Assembly: GCA_913055895.1 (NCBI GenBank) | Contig: CAJXLE010000009.1 | Location: forward strand, 1 to 32,257 | Reading direction: 5' to 3' | Source: an uncultured Bacteroidota bacterium | Lineage (GTDB): Bacteria; Bacteroidota; Bacteroidia; Bacteroidales; UBA12077 | DNA length: 32,257 nucleotides | Part shown: positions 18,829-28,401 of the stretch, in pieces | Numbering within the stretch: position 1 is the first letter of the stretch | How the letters are laid out: the number at the start of each line of letters is the position of its first letter | Translations under genes and position numbers: made by a program | The notes under the pieces: model-generated | Told to the model about the DNA's origin: nothing | What the model saw: the letters and a program-made list of their open reading frames with translations, nothing else | Databases searched by the model: none

Positions 18829-18849
18829 AAAGCTGTTGTTTTTAATCCT

Positions 18850-19401
18850 TTATTTCTTCTTTTGTGCTTTGGGTGCAATAAACATGGTCATCCTTTTACC
18901 TTCAAGTTTGGGCATTTTCTCCACCTTTCCAAACTCGTCGAGATCCCTGGCCAATCGCAGCAACAGGATCTCACCCTTGTCCTTGAAAAGGATCGAACGG
19001 CCCTTAAAGAACACAAAAGCCTTCACTTTGGCCCCTTCCTGCAAGAATTTTTTGGCATGGTTCAATTTAAAATTGTAATCATGCTCATCGGTGTTGGGAC
19101 CAAAACGGATCTCCTTGACCACCACCTTGGTAGTTTTGGATTTCAGCTCTTTTTGCTTCTTTTTCTGTTGATAAAGGAACTTCTGGTAATCGATAATCCG
19201 GCAGACGGGTGGATTGGCTTTTGGTGATACTTCCACCAGATCCAACTCCTGGTCGTCGGCCATTTTAATGGCGTCCTGTATGGAATAAACGCCTGGATTA
19301 TCAACGTTGTCGCCAACAACCCTCACTTCTCTGGCTCTTATTTGATTGTTGGTGCGATAAGAGAGTTGTTGTTTTTGATTTTTGGGACCTTTTCTTGCTA
19401 T
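18850..19401 (-). CDS. infC: Translation initiation factor IF-3, predicted AUA start
   Basis: The ORF track begins at an internal GTG (19326). The frame extends upstream as ATA-GCA-AGA-AAA-GGT... = (M)[36 protein letters not shown], a typical IF-3 N terminus. AAGGAGG lies 8 nt before the ATA at 19401. Confidence 0.93.
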   Translation of the reverse strand: MARKGPKNQKQQLSYRTNNQIRAREVRVVGDNVDNPGVYSIQDAIKMADDQELDLVEVSPKANPPVCRIIDYQKFLYQQKKKQKELKSKTTKVVVKEIRFGPNTDEHDYNFKLNHAKKFLQEGAKVKAFVFFKGRSILFKDKGEILLLRLARDLDEFGKVEKMPKLEGKRMTMFIAPKAQKKK

Positions 19402-19442
19402 ATTACTGCCCTCCTTCTTTTTGGTTGTACAATAACAATCAT
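19398..19442 (-). CDS. Putative 14-codon mini-ORF ([14 protein letters not shown]) between thrS and infC
   Basis: The ATG immediately follows the thrS TAA (TAAATG). Its TAG overlaps the proposed infC ATA start (ATAG). It contains the infC SD. No expression evidence. Confidence 0.3.
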   Translation of the reverse strand: MIVIVQPKRRRAVI

Positions 19443-21395
19443 TTATTGATGGACATCAGCGGGCTGATGGCGCTGATGAATCTGATTCAGTATGAAATCC
19501 CTGAAATCTTCCAGGCTCATGGAGCCCTGGTCGCCTTCTCCTTGTTTGCGCACGGAAACCTGCCCGTTTTCGGCTTCTCTTTCTCCCACAATCAGCAAAT
19601 ACGGGATCTTTTTGGTCTCATTGTCCCGTATCTTCTTGCCTATTTTCTCGTTGCGCTCGTCTATTAAAGTGCGAATATCGGAATTATTTAGAAAATTCAA
19701 AACTTTTTTAGCATAATCGTTGTATTTTTCGCTGATGGGCATCACCACCACCTGGTCGGGAGCAAGCCACAGCGGGAATTTTCCGGCGGTGTGCTCAATC
19801 AGAACGGCCACAAAGCGCTCCATGGAACCAAAAGGAGCACGGTGGATCATCACCGGCCGGTGCCGCTGGTTGTCGGCACCTATTTATTCCAGGTCGAAGC
19901 GCTCGGGCAGGTTGTAGTCGACCTGTATGGTGCCCAGCTGCCACTCACGGCCCAGTGCATCCTTGACCATAAAATCAAGTTTGGGTCCGTAGAAGGCGGC
20001 TTCTCCATACTCTATCTTGGCTTCGATGCCGGTCTCCTCTACCGTCTCCAGGATGGCTTTCTCTGATTTCTCCCAGTTCTCATCGCTTCCGATATATTCA
20101 TCCTTCTTATCGGGATCGCGAAGGGAAGCCTGCACGGTATAGGTGTCAAATTCAAGGGCTTCAAAGATCTTCAGGATGATGTCCATCACCTTTTTGAACT
20201 CCTCCTTGAGCTGGTCGGGCCGGCAGAAGATGTGGGCATCGTCCTGGGTGAACCCCCTCACACGGGTAAGCCCATGCAGCTCGCCGCTCTGCTCGTAACG
20301 GTAGACGGTGCCGAATTCAGCAAAACGCACCGGCAGGTCTTTGTATGAATACTGGGTATGGCGGTATATCTCGCAATGGTGCGGACAGTTCATGGGTTTA
20401 AGCAGGAACTCCTCATTCTCATCGGGTGTCTTGATAGGCTGGAAGGAATCCTTGCCGTACTTGGCATAATGGCCCGAAGTTTCATAGAGCTCTTTTTGCC
20501 CTATGTGGGGTGAGATCACCTGTTGGTAACCATACTCCTTCTGTATTTGCTTGAGGAAGTTCTCCAGGCGCTCCCTGAGTGCTGCTCCCTTGGGCAACCA
20601 CAGGGGCAGGCCCGAGCCCACTTTCTGGGAGAAGGAGAAAAGCTCCAGCTGTTTGCCCAGCTTGCGGTGGTCGCGTTTGCGGGCCTCCTCCAGCATCTGC
20701 AGGTACTCATCCAGCATCTTCTTCTTTGGGAAGGTGATGCCATAGATGCGGGTCATCTGCTTGTTGTGTTCATCCCCCCGCCAATAGGCACCGGCCACAC
20801 CCAGCAGCTTGACGGCCTTGATGTAACCTGTGTTTGGCAGGTGGGGGCCCCGGCACAGATCGGTGAAATTGCCGTTGGTGTAGAAAGAGATCTCACCATC
20901 CTCCAATTCGCGGATCAGTTCCACCTTATACTGGTCGCCTTTGTCCTGGTAGTATTCCATAGCCTTTTCCTTGGGAACCTCTTCCCGCTGAAAAGCTTCT
21001 TTGCGGGCGACGATCTCCTGCATCTTTTCTTCTATCCCGGGAAGGTCGGCATCGGTAATGGCCCGGTCGCCGGGATCCACATCGTAGTAGAAACCCTGGT
21101 CGATGCTGGGACCAATGCCAAATTTGATGCCCGGGTAGAGTTCTTCCAGGGCTTCGGCCATCAGGTGGGCTGAAGAGTGCCAGAAAGCATGCTTGCCTTC
21201 CTCATCATCCCAGGTATACAGTTTGATCTTGGCGTCATGATAGATGGGCCGGTGTACATCCCATACGACCCCGTCAACTGAGACGGACAGTACCTCCTTG
21301 GCCAGCCGGTTGCTGATGCTGCGGGCAATGTCCAGACCAGTTACTCCTTCTTCAAATTCCTGTACTGTATTGTCCGGAAAAGTTATACGTATCAT
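19443..21395 (-). pseudogene. thrS: Threonyl-tRNA synthetase interrupted by one in-frame TAA (codon 504 of 651)
   Basis: ORF 19884..21395 ends ...[19 protein letters not shown]. The same frame continues [46 protein letters not shown]... to 19443. No frameshift. The sequence is otherwise well conserved ThrRS. Confidence 0.9.
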
Positions 21396-21596
21396 GGATT
21401 GTCATTTATGTTAAGGTGTGCAAAGATATAAAAAATCGCCACACGATGATAGCCATGTGGTGAATGGTTTTCATTATGAGTTCTTTTGGTTTACAATTCG
21501 CATAAATAAATTGTTCAAGGGCTGCAGGCAAACAATATCCCCCCGAGATTGTATAAATTTGTTATTTGGATTGGGTTGACAAAATGCTGCTTTAAT

Positions 21597-24011
21597 ATGA
21601 GAAAACCAGCTTATGCAATTTTGTTGCTGTTGCTAACCCTGGCGGGTACGATGGTTTATGGCCAGGAAGATGAACCCCGGGAAGGTGAGCTCACCCAGAC
21701 CGTTCGGGGGCGCGTGGTGGATGAACAAACCAAGGCACCCTTGCCCGGAGCCACGGTGGTGGTGATGGGTTCCAACCCGAGGAAGGGAACGGCCACCGAT
21801 GTCGATGGTTGGTTTACACTGGAGAAGGTTCCCGTGGGACGCATCAGCCTGAACATATCCTACGTGGGTTATGAAAGCCGGACGATCAGGAACATGCTGG
21901 TCACCTCCGGCAAAGAGCTGGTGGTCACCACCGGGCTGAAGGAGAATGTGCAGGAGTTGAAGGAGGTGGTGGTCAGGGCCCATCGCAAGGACCGGCCACG
22001 AAACGACATGGCCAAGGTCAGTGCCCGGTCTTTCACCGTGGAGGAGACAGAAAAGTATGCCGGCAGCTGGGGCGATCCGGCGCGCATGGCCCAGAATTAT
22101 GCCGGGGTGGTTTCGGCGGGCGATCAGCGCAACGACATCATCATACGGGGCAACCCGCCCACCGGTCTGCTTTGGCGCCTGGAAGGCATCAACATCCCCA
22201 ACCCCAATCATTTCGGAGCCCTGGGGGCAACGGGCGGACCCATCAGCATACTCAACAACAACCTGCTGACCAACAGCGATTTTTTCACCGGTGCTTTTCC
22301 TGCACAGTACGGCAATGCCCTGTCTGGCGTCTTCGATCTTCGGATGCGCAAGGGCAACAACCAAACCACCGAGTTTACAGGCCAGGTGGGTTTCAATGGT
22401 TTTGAGCTGGGCATGGAGGGTCCCTTCTCCGACACTTCCAGGGCATCGTACCTGGCCAACTACCGGTATTCCACCCTTTCGGTGGTCGACAAGATGGGTC
22501 TCAACCTGGGAGTAGGGGCTGTCCCGGAATACCAGGACCTCTCCTTCAAGGTGCATTTTCCCACCCGCCGGGGTCACGTCTCGTTTTTTGGTGTGGGAGG
22601 CACCAGCCATATTGAGCTGGGTCAGGACCGTGAATCGGGATCCAGCTCTTACGACTCCCCTGATGGATACCGAACGGTCAACGGATCGGACATGGGACTG
22701 ATGGGTGCGGAGATGACGCACTTTTTCAGTGAAACAACACGCCTGGAGAACAGGGTGGCCCTTTCCGGCCATGGCGTGTCGACCACCATCGACTCTCTGG
22801 GTGCCGGCAGCAAAAAGCTTTTCTACCACGAAAACAACACCCAGTGGAAGGTGGGGTGGTACAGCGACCTGATCAAAAAGTTCGACGCACGCAACACCCT
22901 GGAAGCAGGCATCAGCCTGGAAAATTATTCGATCAGCTATGTCGACAGCGTCTATACCGGGTGGACCAACCAGGAGACCGACAAGGACTACCTGCGGCAG
23001 ATTGACACACAAAAAGACAACCTCCTGCTGGTGCAGGGTTATGGGCAGTACAAGCACCGTTTCAACAACCGTTTTTCCGTTTACGGAGGGTTGCATTACC
23101 AGCACTTCACCTATAACGACACCTGGTCGGTGGAACCCCGCTTCAGCCTGGAGTGGGAGCCACAGTCCGGTAACTCCCTAAGCCTGGGTTACGGATACCA
23201 CACCCAGCTGCAGCCCCTCTTCCTGTATTTTGTGGAGACTTATCTGCCCAACCGGCAAAATTCGCAGCAGGGAAGGTACATCCAAACCAACAAATCGCTT
23301 GGCTTCACCAAAAGCAACCAGTGGGTGCTTTCATACCACCACAGCTTCAACCGCAACCTGCGACTCAAGGTGGAGACCTACTACCAGCGGCAAAACGACA
23401 TCCCGGTAGAACGACATGACAGCTACTTCTCCCTGGCCAACTACGGAGCCAGCTTCCACCAGGCACGTGTCGACAGCCTGGTCAACGGCGGTACCAGCAG
23501 AAATTACGGGGTTGAACTGACCTTTGAGAAATTTTTCTCCGACAATTACTACTTTCTCCTGACCACCTCCCTTTTCGACAGCAAATACCGCGGAAGCAAC
23601 GACATCCTGCGCAACACCGCCTTCAACGGCAACTATGTGGTGAACCTGCTGGGCGGCTATGAACACGCCATAGGCAGCAGGGGCACCCTGGCCCTCAACC
23701 TGCGGATGGTGGCTGCCGGTGGCAAACGCTATACACCGCTCGACGTGGAAAAATCCATTGAAAACGACAACCCCCGTTATATTGAAGAACAAGCCTATGA
23801 AAGGCAATACAGGGATTACTTCCGCCTGGACGGAAGGATCAGTTACCGGCTCAACGGAAAAAACATAAGCCAGGAGTGGGCTTTGGACGTGACCAATCTT
23901 ACCGACCGCAAAAATGTCTTCAGCAAGAGTTACAACCGGGTGGAAAACAAGGTGATCACCGAATACCAGCAACGCATATTCCCCATGGTATTTTACCGGA
24001 TCCTTTTTTAA
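21597..24011 (+). CDS. TonB-dependent receptor with N-terminal CarboxypepD_reg-like domain
   Basis: Signal peptide MRKPAYAILLLLLTLAGTMVYGQ. VRGRVVDEQTKAPLPGATVVVMGSNPRKGTATDVDGWFTLEKVPVG. Plug motif NDIIIRGNPPTGLLWRLEGINIPNPNHFG. Beta-rich C terminus ending in F. Confidence 0.92.
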   Translation: MRKPAYAILLLLLTLAGTMVYGQEDEPREGELTQTVRGRVVDEQTKAPLPGATVVVMGSNPRKGTATDVDGWFTLEKVPVGRISLNISYVGYESRTIRNMLVTSGKELVVTTGLKENVQELKEVVVRAHRKDRPRNDMAKVSARSFTVEETEKYAGSWGDPARMAQNYAGVVSAGDQRNDIIIRGNPPTGLLWRLEGINIPNPNHFGALGATGGPISILNNNLLTNSDFFTGAFPAQYGNALSGVFDLRMRKGNNQTTEFTGQVGFNGFELGMEGPFSDTSRASYLANYRYSTLSVVDKMGLNLGVGAVPEYQDLSFKVHFPTRRGHVSFFGVGGTSHIELGQDRESGSSSYDSPDGYRTVNGSDMGLMGAEMTHFFSETTRLENRVALSGHGVSTTIDSLGAGSKKLFYHENNTQWKVGWYSDLIKKFDARNTLEAGISLENYSISYVDSVYTGWTNQETDKDYLRQIDTQKDNLLLVQGYGQYKHRFNNRFSVYGGLHYQHFTYNDTWSVEPRFSLEWEPQSGNSLSLGYGYHTQLQPLFLYFVETYLPNRQNSQQGRYIQTNKSLGFTKSNQWVLSYHHSFNRNLRLKVETYYQRQNDIPVERHDSYFSLANYGASFHQARVDSLVNGGTSRNYGVELTFEKFFSDNYYFLLTTSLFDSKYRGSNDILRNTAFNGNYVVNLLGGYEHAIGSRGTLALNLRMVAAGGKRYTPLDVEKSIENDNPRYIEEQAYERQYRDYFRLDGRISYRLNGKNISQEWALDVTNLTDRKNVFSKSYNRVENKVITEYQQRIFPMVFYRILF

Positions 24012-24144
24012 CGGGTTGCTTGCCCGGCAGGCACCGGTATAACAAAAAAGGTAAAAAAACAGGCCACTTGAGTAAGATAAGCTTTCCGATATTTCTTGAG
24101 GCTTATACCAAATAAGAAAAGCGGAAACAACCCAGGGCACCTTT

Positions 24145-25002
24145 TCATTCAAGCAGTTCGCGGGTGGCTCCGGCAGGATTCTCCAGGTCGAACTGAACAA
24201 GGGACAGCTGGTGGGTCTCGTTGGAAGCATTGAACATCCAGGTCCCGCCCATCTGTTCGCACCATCTGCCCGTAATGCGGGAGGCTTCATGGATATGTCC
24301 GTGCATGGTAACCAAAGGTTGCCAGGATTCTATAAAACGCTGTATGGCAATGCTTCCCAGATGTACATCGAGGGGTACATAATCCACCATTTTTCCGTCG
24401 AGTGCAGCCCTATCAAGTGAAGTGTTGTATGGCGGGGAGTGAAAAAGGAACACCGAACGACCGGGTTCCCCGTCACCCAACAGCTGCTCGAGGTCCTCTT
24501 TGATGTTGGAGTATTCGGTGTCGTAATCGGGTTTCACCGTGCGCATGCCCTCACAGGGATGGGTGCAACCAGGGTCGACATACCGGGAGACATCGTATTT
24601 CTCCCAGTCCTTCAGGCCAAAGGGTGAAGGCGGGATGAACGAATAGCCGTATATCTGATAATCACCATACCTTATCTTCCGGTTGTGGGTGTATTCCCAC
24701 AGACCATCTCTCAAGCCGGCAAGGCGTATGGTCTCTTCGTTGATCCTGGGGTCATCGTTACCCAGTATCAGGAAAACAGACGGGTAGCGGTTGCCCAGTT
24801 CCCTCTTCAGCCGGGAAAAACCTGCCACCAGGATATCACTGATAAAATCGCTGCCACCGCCGTCGGGGGTGTGGTAACCATGGGGCAGCAGGTCGCCGCC
24901 CAGAAACAGCAGCCCGGGAGGGTTCTTTCTTATTCGGTCGAACAACAGGTCATATTTGCGGGTATGGCCATGTAAATCGGATACGAAGTAAGACAGTGCC
25001 AT
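24145..25002 (-). CDS. Metallophosphoesterase (calcineurin-like)
   Basis: Motifs VSDLHGH, FLGGDLLPHG, LILGNDDP, FLFHSPPYNT, TMHGHIHEA. Confidence 0.88.
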   Translation of the reverse strand: MALSYFVSDLHGHTRKYDLLFDRIRKNPPGLLFLGGDLLPHGYHTPDGGGSDFISDILVAGFSRLKRELGNRYPSVFLILGNDDPRINEETIRLAGLRDGLWEYTHNRKIRYGDYQIYGYSFIPPSPFGLKDWEKYDVSRYVDPGCTHPCEGMRTVKPDYDTEYSNIKEDLEQLLGDGEPGRSVFLFHSPPYNTSLDRAALDGKMVDYVPLDVHLGSIAIQRFIESWQPLVTMHGHIHEASRITGRWCEQMGGTWMFNASNETHQLSLVQFDLENPAGATRELLE

Positions 25003-25005
25003 GTA

Positions 25006-25848
25006 TCAATCATTTTTCTCTCGCAACAGACGGGCAGAATTACTCAAGCTGCCCACCATGGTGGCAAAGCTGTTGCTTTTGTTTTTTACATTTTCCGGGG
25101 TGACCAGGTGCAAATCGATCATGCCTTCCTTCATCCGGTAGCCGGTAGCCTGATAATTCGTCTCGGCCATACTCCGGCTCCACCCGTCTATCCAGCATTC
25201 CAGCATGTTTTTATTCCTCTCATCTCCATCAAACAACACCAGCAGGTCCAGGTCACTGGCGGGTCCCGCCTTGGCATCCTTGGTACTGCCGATGATGTAA
25301 AGGGCCTGAACGCCAAAACGATCCAGGTCCATCTGTCCGGCTATACGCTGGGCCATCTGGTAGCGCCATTTCCAGTGTTTGTCGGAGGACACCGGCAAAA
25401 AAGCTGCAGGCTCTGTATGGGCCTGGTCGTCATGTAGGTATTCCAGGGTATACTTGAGCTGGCGGTTAAAGATGAATACCGAGATCTGTTCGGCTATGGT
25501 GTTCAGCAGATGTTGTTCCTCGGGCAGAAAAAGGTTTTCCTCGTCGCCTGTTATGTTGTGCGAATAATAAACCCTGATCTCCCCTGAAACATGCTCATCC
25601 ACCACAATCTCGGCACGCTGGTACCAACGCGTGGGCTGAAAATGGGCCGAGGTATACTGCTGCCCCTCATGGTATATACCCACCATGCAGATACCCGGAT
25701 ACCTCCACCCGGAAGGTATCTCGTTGGCCACTTTTTTCATGATATCCCCCAGGGGCAGATCCTCCTGCCCAAGAATCCGGATAACCCTGTAGATGCAGTT
25801 TAGTTCTTTTTCTCTTTCCCTGAGGGAATGAAGGTCGCCGCCATCCAT
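25006..25848 (-). CDS. GAF-like sensor domain fused to a Pol-beta/MNT-type nucleotidyltransferase domain
   Basis: The C-terminal part has GSTKDAKAGPASDLDLLVLFDGD (GS...SDxDL) and a third acidic strand GMIDLHLVT. The N-terminal ~150 aa (IYRVIRILGQEDLPLGDIMKKVANEIPSGWRYPGICMVGIYHEGQQYTS...) resembles GAF-like sensor domains. Confidence 0.75.
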   Translation of the reverse strand: MDGGDLHSLREREKELNCIYRVIRILGQEDLPLGDIMKKVANEIPSGWRYPGICMVGIYHEGQQYTSAHFQPTRWYQRAEIVVDEHVSGEIRVYYSHNITGDEENLFLPEEQHLLNTIAEQISVFIFNRQLKYTLEYLHDDQAHTEPAAFLPVSSDKHWKWRYQMAQRIAGQMDLDRFGVQALYIIGSTKDAKAGPASDLDLLVLFDGDERNKNMLECWIDGWSRSMAETNYQATGYRMKEGMIDLHLVTPENVKNKSNSFATMVGSLSNSARLLREKND

Positions 25849-27765
25849 TTATGATGATTTTGATTCGATAAGCTCACTCAGCTCCAGGTAGCGGTCCGTT
25901 TTTTGGTCGATGGCCTCCATGATCTCCCCCAGCCGCGTGGATTTTTCCACCATCTCATCGCTGTCCATCTCACCCTGGTTCATCTTCTTCTCAATATCGG
26001 CCTTCTCCTGCTCCAGCTGATCGATCTCATCCTCCAGTTTTTTGTATTCCATTTTCTCCTTATACGAAGCCGCACGTCGCTTCCCGGACTGCTTTTCATT
26101 CTTCTCAGCGCTACCCCCTGACGAGCTCTTATGACCATGCGACTGATCCTTTCCGTTTTGGGCAGCCGCTTCTTTGGCGCGAAAGCTTTCCATGATCTGT
26201 TGCCGGTATTGGGTGTAGGTGCCGGGATAATCCTTGATGTTGCCATCGCCATGGAAGGCAAAGATATGATCCACGATGCTGTCCATAAAATAACGGTCGT
26301 GGGAGACAATCACCACACATCCCTTAAAATGGCTCAGGTAATCTTCCAGGACGTTGAGCGTCATGATGTCCAGGTCGTTCGTGGGCTCATCCAGGATGAG
26401 GAAGTTGGGTTTATTCAGCAGCACCGTCAAAAGGTAGAGCCGTCGTTTCTCACCGCCGCTAAGCTTGGCCACACGTACATATTGTTTGTCATAATCAAAA
26501 AGGAAATAATCCAGAAACTGCTTGGCTGTCAGGGTGCGGCCATCGCTCATGGTGACAGCTTCCGCCACATTACGGGCCACATCGATCACCCTTTCATCCT
26601 CTTTGAACTGCATGCCTTCCTGGCGGTAGTAGCCAATCTTCAGGGTTTCGCCCGCCTCGATGGATCCATGATCCGGGGTGTCCAGTCCGGCAATCAGGTT
26701 CAGGAAGGTGGTCTTGCCGCTGCCATTGGGCCCCACGATACCTATTTTCTCATACCGGCTGAACTGGTAGGAAAAATTCTGTATCAGCGTCTGTTGATCG
26801 TATCTCCTGGTAAGGTGTTTGACCAGCATGATCTTCTTGCCCAGGCGGCTCGAATCGAAATCCACCTTCATGGTGGCATCTTCGCGCTTCTGCGATGCCA
26901 CATCCTTCAGGTGGTAATAATTGTCAACACGGTGTTTGGCTTTGGTGCCACGTGCCTTGGGCATGCGCTTGATCCAGTCTTCTTCCTTGCGAAGCTGGTT
27001 CCTGGCTTTTTCCACCTCTCTTTCCTGGTTGTGGATGCGCTCGGCCCTTTTTTTCAGGAACCAGGAATAGTTGCCTTTATAACGGTAAAGGTTCTGCTCA
27101 TCGAGCTCCAGGATGTCGTTGCACACCCGGTCGAGGAAATAGCGGTCGTGGGTGACCATCAGCAGGGTGAAAGGGTTGTTGCGAAGGTGATCCTCCAGCC
27201 ATTCGATCATGTTCAGATCCAGGTGGTTGGTTGGCTCATCCAGGATCAAAAAGTCGGGTTCGTGGATCAGCACTTCTGCCAGCGCCAGCCGTTTTTTCTC
27301 GCCTCCTGAAAGACTCTTGATGGTGCGGTGAAAATCCCCGACGTTCAGCTGGGTGAGTATCTGTTTGACTTTCACCTCATAATCCCACGCCCCCAGCCGG
27401 TCCATCTGCTCGATGCTTTCGCTCAGCTGCCTTTCGTCATTGCTGAACAGGGCCTCCTCGTAATGGCGCACGGCATCCATGATTTCACCGGAAGAATGAA
27501 AAATATAATCGCGGATGGTAGATTCAGGGTTCATCGAAGGTTCCTGGGAAAGATAGCCGGTGCGTATTTCGTTGCGGTAGATGATCTCGCCCGAATCGGG
27601 GGTGTCTTTGCCTGCCAGCATGTTGAGCAGGGTGGTCTTTCCTACACCGTTCTTCGCTATCAGGGCGCTCTTCTGGTCCTTGGCTATCCCAAAGGAAAGG
27701 TCCTCAAAAAGTGTCAGATCTCCAAATGTCTTGGTCAGGTTTTCCACCTGCAGGTAACTGATCAT
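25849..27765 (-). CDS. ABC-F family ATP-binding cassette protein (Uup/YdiF-like)
   Basis: 638 aa with two ABC cassettes (LIAKNGVGKTTLLNML...LSGGEKKRLALAEVL and GIVGPNGSGKTTFLNLI...LSGGEKRRLYLLTVL), interdomain linker, C-terminal coiled coil, no TM segments. Confidence 0.94.
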   Translation of the reverse strand: MISYLQVENLTKTFGDLTLFEDLSFGIAKDQKSALIAKNGVGKTTLLNMLAGKDTPDSGEIIYRNEIRTGYLSQEPSMNPESTIRDYIFHSSGEIMDAVRHYEEALFSNDERQLSESIEQMDRLGAWDYEVKVKQILTQLNVGDFHRTIKSLSGGEKKRLALAEVLIHEPDFLILDEPTNHLDLNMIEWLEDHLRNNPFTLLMVTHDRYFLDRVCNDILELDEQNLYRYKGNYSWFLKKRAERIHNQEREVEKARNQLRKEEDWIKRMPKARGTKAKHRVDNYYHLKDVASQKREDATMKVDFDSSRLGKKIMLVKHLTRRYDQQTLIQNFSYQFSRYEKIGIVGPNGSGKTTFLNLIAGLDTPDHGSIEAGETLKIGYYRQEGMQFKEDERVIDVARNVAEAVTMSDGRTLTAKQFLDYFLFDYDKQYVRVAKLSGGEKRRLYLLTVLLNKPNFLILDEPTNDLDIMTLNVLEDYLSHFKGCVVIVSHDRYFMDSIVDHIFAFHGDGNIKDYPGTYTQYRQQIMESFRAKEAAAQNGKDQSHGHKSSSGGSAEKNEKQSGKRRAASYKEKMEYKKLEDEIDQLEQEKADIEKKMNQGEMDSDEMVEKSTRLGEIMEAIDQKTDRYLELSELIESKSS

Positions 27766-27835
27766 ATGGCAATTTATATTATTTTATTCTTCTTTATGCA
27801 GTTGTCCCCATCAACACTTGCGCAGGGGACATTTC

Positions 27836-28070
27836 AATGTTCCGCACAATTTAAAAAATTCTTCAACCCCGCCCATCAATCCACTCAACAAACCCTCCAA
27901 CCGCCCTTCAACATGCAACTTGTAACACTCAACCATCCTTCAACATACAACCGTTTTCAACCTGCAGTCTTAAACCTTCCCCGTCTCCCAATTTTCAACC
28001 CTTTTCCAACATTCTGCTGTCTTTCAGCTTTCAACTGTTTTTCAACTTTCAACTGTTTTTCAACCTTACA
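27836..28070. repeat. Degenerate TTTCAAC-type low-complexity repeat tract
   Basis: Many ttcaac/tcaacc occurrences. Exact 19-nt repeat ctttcaactgtttttcaac at 28028-28046 and 28046-28064 (period 18). Confidence 0.75.
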
Positions 28071-28401
28071 TTATCCTCACCCGTCTTCCGGTCCGTAAAA
28101 ATACGGTTATAACCATTGAAGCTTACAAACGTATTTTCTACAACATATCCTGGTGGATAAAAAATATGTCAACCGCCTAACCGGTTATTCATAAAGCCAT
28201 ATTCCAGGCATATGATTCAGAAGCACAAAATTATACAACTTTACAAGATTCTGTGAAGTTTCGTATTAAATTTGCTTTTTGATTTGATTGTTCATAAAAA
28301 TTTTGATTTTGCAGAATACATGCCTGGTCAGAGACACTCTAACTTGAGAGAATGACCATGTAGGAACAGAATCAATTCAGGAGATTTAAAACCAAGGGGG
28401 T

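Noticed and set aside
19884-19886. Genetic-code reassignment of TAA
   Set aside because: Multiple well-defined genes in the window terminate normally at TAA, and no other conserved gene shows internal TAA.
21633-23105. 490-aa ORF antisense to the TonB-dependent receptor
   Set aside because: Shadow ORF from codon composition. His/Gly/Val-rich with no recognisable domain, while the opposite strand encodes a clear receptor.
26131-27309. 392-aa plus-strand ORF antisense to the ABC-F gene
   Set aside because: Mirror of a conserved two-cassette ATPase; no independent protein signature.
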